Source: an uncultured Dyadobacter sp.
GTDB lineage: Bacteria > Bacteroidota > Bacteroidia > Cytophagales > Spirosomataceae
DNA: 6,424 nucleotides
Direction of reading: 5' to 3'
Assembly: GCA_946481035.1 (NCBI GenBank)
Contig: CAMLNK010000247.1
Coordinates: forward strand, 1 to 6,424
In this document: positions 1 to 4,946 of the stretch, piece by piece
Layout: each line of letters starts with the position of its first letter
Position numbering within the stretch: position 1 is the first letter of the stretch
The notes under the pieces: model-generated
The model's input: only the letters and a program-made list of their open reading frames with translations
Told to the model about the DNA's origin: nothing
Database searches by the model: none
Position numbers and translations under genes: made by a program

Positions 1-282
1 TGTGCATTCTACGAGCGTTTGAATGCCGCGCCGTTTAATTTCCAGCAAATAGGGCAGCACTTTGCGGATCACTTCATCATGCTTCCAGCGGTCGGGTGAA
101 ATTTTATCTGCACCGATGAAATCGACTAATACGTGTTCGTGGATTAATGTTGCTCCAAGCCCGGAGACATTGATTTTGCCTTTGACGGAATAGGTATAGG
201 GCGGTTCCGCTACGTCAATGCTTGCAATGACGGGCGTTGCGCTAAGCGTTGCCAGGAATTGTCTGCGGGATATATGATTCAT
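1..282 (-). CDS. Phosphotriesterase-family metal-dependent hydrolase, N-terminal 94 residues only (3' end beyond window)
   Basis: This is the N-terminal part of an amidohydrolase-fold enzyme of the phosphotriesterase (PTE/PHP) family; the gene runs off the left edge of the window. Residues 41-55 contain the family's first metal-binding motif, G-A-T-L-I-H-E-H, where His48 and His50 match the H-x-H pair that ligates the binuclear metal centre at the end of strand 1. Residues 86-94 (G-I-Q-T-L-V-E-C-T) match the conserved strand-2 G-x-x-T-x-V-[DE]-x-T pattern. The N-terminus has S-R-R-Q-F-L at residues 5-10, a twin-arginine-like motif, followed by a short, weakly hydrophobic stretch to about residue 21, so Tat export to the periplasm is plausible. 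The ATG overlaps the stop of the upstream 63-residue ORF by four bases (ATGA), which fixes the start and suggests translational coupling. Members include lactonases, phosphotriesterases and uncharacterised hydrolases. The later ligands (carboxylated Lys, two His, Asp) are outside the window, so the substrate cannot be inferred. Confidence 0.88.
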   Translation of the reverse strand, partial: MNHISRRQFLATLSATPVIASIDVAEPPYTYSVKGKINVSGLGATLIHEHVLVDFIGADKISPDRWKHDEVIRKVLPYLLEIKRRGIQTLVECT

Positions 283-470
283 TTCGAATCAGTGTTTCCG
301 AAATTCGTTTTGTTCGCACCAACAGTCCCGGAGGCTTTTGGCTGTGCATTATTCCAGAAACTAAATAATGCATCATTATCCAGCATCATTTGCCGAAGCC
401 TTTTCATTGGTGACTTGGCTAACCAGATTTGCAGTTGGAGTTGTTTGATATGTTCGGGTGTATCGGTCAT
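279..470 (-). CDS. Small uncharacterised protein (63 aa), coupled to the phosphotriesterase gene
   Basis: I do not recognise a named family. The protein has a charged, probably helical N-terminal two-thirds (residues 5-42, including H-I-K-Q-L-Q-L-Q-I-W-L-A-K and R-L-R-Q-M-M-L-D-N-D-A-L). Its tail from about residue 43 is polar and Gly/Asn/Thr-rich and looks disordered. It has no signal peptide, membrane segment or Cys/His metal cluster. Three things support a real gene: it sits 27 bases after the stop of the site-2 protease gene on the same strand, its stop overlaps the ATG of the phosphotriesterase gene by four bases, and no other ORF explains this gap. The helix-like part resembles short uncharacterised proteins I associate with Cytophagales genomes, but that is recollection and not a search result. 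It has no Shine-Dalgarno sequence, like its neighbours. Possible roles are a cytosolic adaptor or a translational leader for the enzyme that follows; neither is shown. Confidence 0.72.
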   Translation of the reverse strand: MTDTPEHIKQLQLQIWLAKSPMKRLRQMMLDNDALFSFWNNAQPKASGTVGANKTNFGNTDSK

Positions 471-497
471 GGTTGAAAAAGTGCCACGACGGACAAT

Positions 498-1697
498 CTA
501 CTCAATAATAATAAACGGAGTAGGACTGAACGAGATCACAAAAATGACAAACGCAATAACGCCCAGGATCATCCGGCGGGAGTCGAGTGGGGTGTTGTCT
601 TCGGTATCCGGGTGGCGGATGCCGAGGAACCGGCCGAGAATGAGTACAAATGGCAGCAGATTGACGGAGCCGTCCCAATCGGGGCGGACGTAGGTCACGG
701 CGAACTGGCCGACGACGATCAGGAGGCTGATCATCAGGGCTGTCGAAGGACTTTCAAATGCGCGTTTGAAACAGATGTAAAGGAAATAAACGTAAATAGC
801 GAGGTAGAAGAGCCGTTCGTAGAATACGGCATCGCTCCCCGTCGCGAATGACTCGGTGCGGAAAACGCCGAGGCCGGCATAGAATGCGAAAATGCCGAAC
901 AGTACCGGCGCAACAATATCGAACCGCTTTTTGCCGATCATTCCGTAAAGAATATGGCCGCCATCGAGCTGGCCGATGGGAATGAGGTTCAGGGAAGTGA
1001 AGAACAATGCCAGGTACCCCGCAAAAAGGTAAGGATAATGGATGATCTCGTATGCGTGCGGCAAGCGCGCGGGATCGGCTACATAATTTTTGAAAAACCA
1101 GAACAGGATATTATCCCCGAGTATCAGGTTACCCGCCGGGTTTTCGTAAGCGAATTGCGGGTAGTTAAGTCCGAAACGTTCGTATTCGGGATGTATTTTG
1201 AAAATATAGTCCGGCGGCGGCAAATGGGTGAATCCGTACCAAAGTACCGCGAGCGCCGCTACAAAGCCTGCCAGAGGCCCTGCAATACCGATATCGAAGA
1301 ATTTTACACGCGATTTTACAACTTCCTTAATGCGGATGAATGCCCCGAGCGTACCAATGCTTTGCGAAATGCCGAACCACAATGGAATGTAAAAGGGCAG
1401 GGTGACCTTTACTTTATGCGCCTTTGCGACGAAGTAATGCCCGAATTCGTGAATTGTGAGGATCAGCAGGAAGGGGATCGAAAAATGGAAGCCCTGCACA
1501 AATTCCGCCCAGCCCATTGGCTTGGTGGGAATGGGTACTTCCTTTCCGTCGGGTTTGCCGATCAGGAAGAAGAGCATGTCGTAAACGAATCCGAATATGT
1601 TCCCGAACATCCATTCGGCACCGGCCATCGTCGTGGTGATGATGGTAATGATAAAAAGGGCTGCCTGGATGACGTGGGTTCGTGTGTTAGACTGCAT
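498..1697 (-). CDS. Site-2 protease family (M50) intramembrane zinc metalloprotease, 399 aa
   Basis: This is a polytopic membrane protease expected to cut transmembrane substrates within the bilayer, as in regulated intramembrane proteolysis. The zinc-binding helix carries H83-E-F-G-H87, with Glu84 as the catalytic base. The third ligand is in N-L-I-P-I-G-Q-L-D-G-G at residues 237-247 (Asp245). Between them, residues 134-144 (F-D-I-G-I-A-G-P-L-A-G) form the conserved Gly-rich segment of M50 proteins. Hydrophobic segments lie near residues 8-28, 72-92, 134-155, 222-245, 260-280, 295-311, 318-337, 343-360 and 376-396. No PDZ domain is evident, unlike RseP; the loop at about 158-215 fills the corresponding space. 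I chose the ATG at 1697, which overlaps the end of the HAD gene by 11 bases. The frame is open upstream to an ATG at 1787, but those 30 residues are charged, unlike the family, and lie wholly inside the HAD gene. The physiological substrate is unknown. Confidence 0.93.
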   Translation of the reverse strand: MQSNTRTHVIQAALFIITIITTTMAGAEWMFGNIFGFVYDMLFFLIGKPDGKEVPIPTKPMGWAEFVQGFHFSIPFLLILTIHEFGHYFVAKAHKVKVTLPFYIPLWFGISQSIGTLGAFIRIKEVVKSRVKFFDIGIAGPLAGFVAALAVLWYGFTHLPPPDYIFKIHPEYERFGLNYPQFAYENPAGNLILGDNILFWFFKNYVADPARLPHAYEIIHYPYLFAGYLALFFTSLNLIPIGQLDGGHILYGMIGKKRFDIVAPVLFGIFAFYAGLGVFRTESFATGSDAVFYERLFYLAIYVYFLYICFKRAFESPSTALMISLLIVVGQFAVTYVRPDWDGSVNLLPFVLILGRFLGIRHPDTEDNTPLDSRRMILGVIAFVIFVISFSPTPFIIIE

Positions 1698-2322
1698 AGT
1701 CTTGAAGGTATTCCAGAATAGTGACCGGCTTTTGGACGTGGATAGTTTCGATGCCAAGCTGTGACGCTCCCCGGATATTGTCCGCATTGTCGTCGAGGAA
1801 AAGTGTTTCCTCCGCTTTCAGCCCGGCTTTGTCGAGCACTTCCTGGTAAATACGGGCATCGGGCTTCATCAAACCCATTTCGTAGGAAAGGAATACGATT
1901 TCGAAGAGATCTTCCAGTTTTTCGACGCCCGTAGAAGCTTCAAGGATCTTGTTAACCTGTGTGATATGGATCGAACTGGTGTTGCTGAGCAGGAACAGCC
2001 GGTATTGGCCCGCCAGTTTCTTCAACAACTCCACGCGCTCGGGCGGAAGGTCGAGCAGCAGGCTGTTCCAGGCAGTGTCGATCGCTTCGTCCGACAGATC
2101 AGGAAAATTCAGGATTTCACGCACGTAGTTCCGGAACGTGGGCTCGTCCATCAAGCCGGTTTCAAACTGGCGGAAAATTTCGCTCTCTTTGAAAATCGTG
2201 AGTATTTCGCTCTGTTCGCGCCCGCTCAGTTCTGCAAATGACTTGGAAGCTATGGGGACGTCAATGTTAAGAATGACGTCACCGAGGTCGAAAATGATGT
2301 TCCTGATCTTGTCGTTTTTCAT
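1687..2322 (-). CDS. HAD-superfamily phosphatase (YihX/epoxide-hydrolase N-domain-like), 211 aa
   Basis: This is a cytosolic haloacid-dehalogenase-fold hydrolase, probably a small-molecule phosphatase. Motif I is I-I-F-D-L-G-D-V-I with nucleophile Asp12. Motif II is L-L-S-N-T with Ser113. Motif III is the lysine in G-L-M-K-P-D (Lys153). Motif IV is F-L-D-D-N-A-D-N with Asp177, Asp178 and Asp181. The helical cap between motifs I and II (about residues 20-100) is the C1 type seen in YihX-like glucose-1-phosphate phosphatases and the soluble epoxide hydrolase N-domain. The usual second Asp of the DxD motif is Gly14 here; the D-L-G form recurs in this subfamily, so this does not imply inactivity. 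The start lies 8 bases after the accA stop, and the 3' end overlaps the protease start by 11 bases, placing the gene firmly in the operon. Length is normal for the family. The substrate cannot be read from the sequence; a sugar or nucleotide monophosphate is the usual expectation. Confidence 0.92.
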   Translation of the reverse strand: MKNDKIRNIIFDLGDVILNIDVPIASKSFAELSGREQSEILTIFKESEIFRQFETGLMDEPTFRNYVREILNFPDLSDEAIDTAWNSLLLDLPPERVELLKKLAGQYRLFLLSNTSSIHITQVNKILEASTGVEKLEDLFEIVFLSYEMGLMKPDARIYQEVLDKAGLKAEETLFLDDNADNIRGASQLGIETIHVQKPVTILEYLQDYAV

Positions 2323-2330
2323 GGATATGC

Positions 2331-3287
2331 TTACGCTTCTACTACCACGCCCATTGCACAGAATTTATCGATCCGCTGATCGATGCGGTCCTGCTCGCTG
2401 ATGGCGCCCAGTTCGGCAATGTTTTCGAGAATTGTTCTTTTCAGCTCTTCGGCCATCCATTTATGGTCGAGGTGGGCACCGCCCAGCGGCTCGGCGATAA
2501 TGCCGTCTACCAGCTTATAGTTGGTCATGTCCTTAGCCGTGATTTTCATCGCTTCGGCAGCCTGCTCCTTGAAATCCCAGCTTCTCCAGAGGATCGCCGA
2601 GCAGTTTTCAGGGGAGATTACCGAGTACCAGGTGTTTTCAAGCATCAGCACGCGGTCGCCGATGGCAATACCCAATGCACCACCGGAAGCACCTTCTCCG
2701 ATCACGATACAGATCACAGGCACTTTCAGCATAAACATCTCTTTCAGGTTGCGTGCGATGGCCTCGCCTTGTCCGCGCTCTTCGGCTTCCATACCCGGGA
2801 ATGCACCCGGTGTGTCGATCAGCGTTACGATAGGCTTGTTGAATTTCTCCGCCAGTTTCATCAGGCGCAATGCCTTGCGGTAACCTTCCGGGTTGGGCAT
2901 ACCAAAGTTGCGGTGTTGGCGCTGCTTGGTATTGCGGCCTTTTTGCTGGCCTATCAGCATAAATGACTGTCCGCCGACATTCGCCAGACCACCGATAATA
3001 GCCGGATCGTCGCGCACCTGGCGGTCTCCGTGCAATTCGATGAATTCATCGCAGATCAGTTCGATATAGTCGAGCGTGTAGGGGCGGTCGGGGTGGCGGG
3101 AGAGTTGCACACGCTGCCAGCGTGTGAGGTTTTCAAATATTTCTTTTCGAAGGTTGGTGATGTTGCCTTCCAGCAACGCAATGGCGTCCGAAAAATCCAC
3201 ATTGTTTTCATTCGCCAACGCTTTCATTTCTTCGAGCTTGCGTTCGAGCTCGGCCATAGGCTTTTCAAAATCCAGGTATGTTCTCAT
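2331..3287 (-). CDS. accA: Acetyl-CoA carboxylase carboxyltransferase subunit alpha (AccA), 318 aa
   Basis: AccA is the alpha subunit of the acetyl-CoA carboxylase carboxyltransferase. With AccD it forms a cytosolic alpha2-beta2 enzyme that moves the carboxyl group from carboxybiotin on the biotin carrier protein to acetyl-CoA, making malonyl-CoA for fatty-acid synthesis. Residues 1-55 form the typical N-terminal helical/coiled-coil segment (L-D-F-E-K-P, then E-L-E-R-K-L-E-E). The crotonase-like core includes F-I-E-L-H-G-D-R at 82-89, G-Q-Q-K-G at 113-117, [10 protein letters not shown] at 127-136, [10 protein letters not shown] at 156-165 and the oxyanion-hole segment G-E-G-A-S-G-G-A-L at 197-205. 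S-V-I-S-P-E at 222-227 is also typical. Length is normal and nothing is missing. There is no accD next to it, as is common because acc genes are often dispersed. The gene lies 39 bases after the beta-CASP gene and 8 bases before the HAD gene, probably co-transcribed. Confidence 0.98.
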   Translation of the reverse strand: MRTYLDFEKPMAELERKLEEMKALANENNVDFSDAIALLEGNITNLRKEIFENLTRWQRVQLSRHPDRPYTLDYIELICDEFIELHGDRQVRDDPAIIGGLANVGGQSFMLIGQQKGRNTKQRQHRNFGMPNPEGYRKALRLMKLAEKFNKPIVTLIDTPGAFPGMEAEERGQGEAIARNLKEMFMLKVPVICIVIGEGASGGALGIAIGDRVLMLENTWYSVISPENCSAILWRSWDFKEQAAEAMKITAKDMTNYKLVDGIIAEPLGGAHLDHKWMAEELKRTILENIAELGAISEQDRIDQRIDKFCAMGVVVEA

Positions 3288-3326
3288 AATTCAGGTTCTG
3301 TGATTAGTGGGCGGGATCAGGTGTGG

Positions 3327-4748
3327 TCAGAGCTCGTAAGTAGTGCCCCTCAACGGCGTTTCCACCGATTGATAGCCGATTTCTTGAATTTTACCTTGAA
3401 ATTCAGCCATGCTTTGCTGCTCTCCGTGGACGAGGAAAATGCCTTTCAGTTTTTCCGGATCCTGCATTTTTACAAAATTAATTAAGTCGTTTTGGTCTCC
3501 GTGGCCGCTAAATACGTCAATTTTTTCAATATTAGCCAAGACCGGATGTTGCTTTCCGCGAATCGAGATCGTGTCCTGCCCGTTCAAAAGCCGCCAGCCG
3601 AGCGTGCCCTCCGAGGCATAACCTATCATCAGGATAGTCGCATAAGGATTGCCGATATTGGCCTCCACGTGCGCTTCCACGCGCCCGCCCTGCACCATTC
3701 CGGACGACGAAATGATAATGCAAGGCTCATTATAATTCGATACCGCGCGGCTCGCGTCGGCGCTTTCGAGGTAGATCAGGTTTTCGAAATCGAAAAGCAT
3801 GTCATTCTCTTCCTTAAAGTCGCGTGCCTCCTTGTTCAGCATCCGGGAATGTTTCTGATAAACCTTGGTGCTGCTGTGTGCTAACGGGCTGTCGGAGAAT
3901 ACCTTAATGTACGGAAAGGAGCGGTCGAGGTACAGCTTGTTGAGCGTGTAAAGCAATGCCTGGGTCCTGCCCACGCTGAATGACGGGATAATGAGCCTGC
4001 CCGGAATATCGATACAGGTTCGCTTGATCACATCCGCCAGGGTTTCCACGGTTCCGCGTTTGTCTTCGTGCAGGCGGTTGCCGTAAGTCGATTCGCAGAT
4101 CAGGTAATCCACCTGCGGGATTTCCTGCGGATCGATCAGCAGCGGATAGTTTTTCCGGCCGATGTCGCCCGAAAAGCAAAGCCGTTTTTTTTCACCATCT
4201 TCATAAACCTCCAAAACAATATGCGCCGCACCGAGCAAATGGCCGGCAGCATAGTAGGTCACCGTCACATTGTCGGCAATGCGGTAGCGCTGCCCGAATG
4301 CAACAGGCACAAAGTTGTCCATCGCCTCGATCACATGTTTTTCAACAAAGTAATCCATAGGCACTTCACGCTTTTTCTTGCCGCTTCGTTTCTTGGAATT
4401 TACCCGCGAATTGAGCCGTTTCTGGTGCAGGTTGGCCGCGTCTTTCAGCAAAAGCGACGTCAGGGCCATGGTAGGTTCGGTACAAACCACCCGTCCCTCG
4501 AAACCCTCCTTGTACAGGTTGGGAATGTTACCCGAGTGGTCGATGTGCGCGTGTGTGAGCAGTACGGTGTTGATCAGACTGGGTTCAAACGGGAAAACGC
4601 TCTTCTGCTGTTCGTATCTTGTTTTCTTGCCGATCTCATCCAGATCAAAATCGGAGCCGCAGTCGATCAGGATGCGGTAGTCGTCCGATTCCAAAAGGAA
4701 CATACTACCTGTGACCTGCTGCGAAGCCCCCCAAAATGTCAATTTCAT
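3327..4748 (-). CDS. Beta-CASP metallo-beta-lactamase-fold hydrolase with RNA specificity domain (CPSF/YSH1-like), 473 aa
   Basis: The protein has a metallo-beta-lactamase core with an inserted beta-CASP domain and a C-terminal RNA-specificity region, the layout of the bacterial relatives of CPSF-73, which are likely RNA nucleases. The metal centre is visible as H66-A-H68-I-D70-H71, His170 in A-A-G-H-L-L-G and Asp195 in F-S-G-D-I-G. Beta-CASP motif A is Glu219 (C-E-S-T-Y-G), motif B is His416 (F-S-G-H-G-D) and motif C is His441 (L-V-H-G-E). S-F-S-V-G-R-T-Q at 256-263, S-D-S-P-L-A at 285-290 and S-S-S-G-M at 347-351 are also typical. All catalytic residues are present, so it should be active. 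Residues 109-128 hold a strongly basic stretch with 11 Lys/Arg, which could contact nucleic acid. It lacks the long C-terminal domain of RNase J. It is the first gene of the minus-strand cluster and is preceded by an AT-rich leader with no Shine-Dalgarno sequence. RNA cleavage is inferred from family; some relatives are uncharacterised. Confidence 0.93.
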   Translation of the reverse strand: MKLTFWGASQQVTGSMFLLESDDYRILIDCGSDFDLDEIGKKTRYEQQKSVFPFEPSLINTVLLTHAHIDHSGNIPNLYKEGFEGRVVCTEPTMALTSLLLKDAANLHQKRLNSRVNSKKRSGKKKREVPMDYFVEKHVIEAMDNFVPVAFGQRYRIADNVTVTYYAAGHLLGAAHIVLEVYEDGEKKRLCFSGDIGRKNYPLLIDPQEIPQVDYLICESTYGNRLHEDKRGTVETLADVIKRTCIDIPGRLIIPSFSVGRTQALLYTLNKLYLDRSFPYIKVFSDSPLAHSSTKVYQKHSRMLNKEARDFKEENDMLFDFENLIYLESADASRAVSNYNEPCIIISSSGMVQGGRVEAHVEANIGNPYATILMIGYASEGTLGWRLLNGQDTISIRGKQHPVLANIEKIDVFSGHGDQNDLINFVKMQDPEKLKGIFLVHGEQQSMAEFQGKIQEIGYQSVETPLRGTTYEL

Positions 4749-4778
4749 ATAAATAGTATGGGGTGAAAGCTATATTGC

Positions 4779-4800
4779 ATTTTTCATCTGGCGGAAAAAT
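4779..4800. repeat. Inverted repeat with 7-base arms (ATTTTTC / GAAAAAT) in the operon leader
   Basis: Two 7-base arms, exactly complementary, flank an 8-base spacer. The element lies 30 to 52 bases upstream of the beta-CASP start, so it would fall within the 5' leader of that transcript if the promoter candidate at 4858-4865 is right. The arms are nearly all A/T, so a hairpin would be weak and chance is a fair explanation. Confidence 0.25.
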
Positions 4801-4857
4801 CAATATCACTATTGTATCTTTTCTTTGTAAACTACTAATCAATTGTCTAATATCTTA

Positions 4858-4865
4858 CAAAAGTA
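4858..4865 (-). promoter_or_regulatory. Candidate Bacteroidota -7 element (TACTTTTG) for the beta-CASP/accA operon
   Basis: Read on the minus strand, these bases match the Bacteroidota primary sigma factor -7 consensus TAnnTTTG at all six fixed positions. Transcription from here would give a leader of about 100 bases before the ATG at 4748. No clear TTTG or TTG -33 element lies at the usual spacing of about 19-20 bases upstream, and in AT-rich DNA a chance match is quite possible. This is a weak call. Confidence 0.3.
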
Positions 4866-4916
4866 CCAAAAAACAGCCTGAGATGCGGACATTAGTTACT
4901 AGATTAGGCAAAGCGA

Positions 4917-4929
4917 CACAAATTTTGTG
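4917..4929. repeat. Perfect 13-base inverted repeat, CACAAA-T-TTTGTG, upstream of dacB
   Basis: The 6-base arms are exactly complementary around a single central T, ending 17 bases before the dacB start codon. A near-symmetric short palindrome at this position could be an operator for a dimeric regulator. It also overlaps a one-mismatch version of the TAnnTTTG element on the plus strand (AAATTTTG at 4920-4927), so binding there could block transcription. Chance occurrence is not excluded, and no second copy is seen in the window. Confidence 0.35.
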
Positions 4930-4946
4930 CCCTGCGAATATTTAAT

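Larger units (their letters stand above)
4749..4946. promoter_or_regulatory. Divergent AT-rich intergenic region between the beta-CASP operon and dacB
   Basis: This 198-base gap lies between two genes reading away from each other, so it must hold the promoters of both the minus-strand operon and the plus-strand dacB gene. It is clearly richer in A and T than the flanking coding sequence, as expected for a Bacteroidota promoter region. It contains one exact TAnnTTTG element on the minus strand and two short inverted repeats, listed separately. I see no Shine-Dalgarno sequence before either start, no riboswitch fold I recognise and no tRNA. A 60-codon plus-strand ORF spans most of it but has no protein-like features. 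Confidence 0.75.

Noticed and set aside
954..1721. 255-codon plus-strand ORF opposite the site-2 protease gene
   Set aside because: It is antisense to a gene with clear catalytic motifs; the translation has no recognisable domain and is rich in Glu, Arg and Cys as expected from a shadow frame.
1729..1767. HAD protein considered as possibly inactive because motif I reads D-L-G-D rather than DxD
   Set aside because: The D-L-G form is common in the YihX-like subfamily and motifs II to IV are intact, so loss of activity is not supported.
1698..1787. 30-residue N-terminal extension of the site-2 protease
   Set aside because: It lies wholly inside the HAD gene, is Ser/Arg/Lys-rich and is not followed by the usual family start; the ATG at 1697 is the better choice.
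2463..2966. 167-codon plus-strand ORF with several His and Cys residues opposite accA
   Set aside because: It is antisense to the highly conserved accA core; the His/Cys content comes from the complement of accA codons.
3288..3326. Possible terminator between the beta-CASP and accA genes
   Set aside because: The 39-base gap has no GC-rich hairpin followed by a T run on the minus strand, so read-through into accA is more likely.
4068..4766. 232-codon plus-strand ORF opposite the beta-CASP gene
   Set aside because: It mirrors the conserved beta-CASP coding sequence and shows no motif of its own, so it is treated as a shadow frame.
4763..4945. 60-codon plus-strand ORF in the intergenic region, ending one base before the dacB start
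   Set aside because: The spacing to dacB is suggestive and one stretch is hydrophobic, but the sequence lies in the AT-rich divergent promoter region, its composition looks random and it has no recognisable feature. Conservation in relatives would be needed to accept it.
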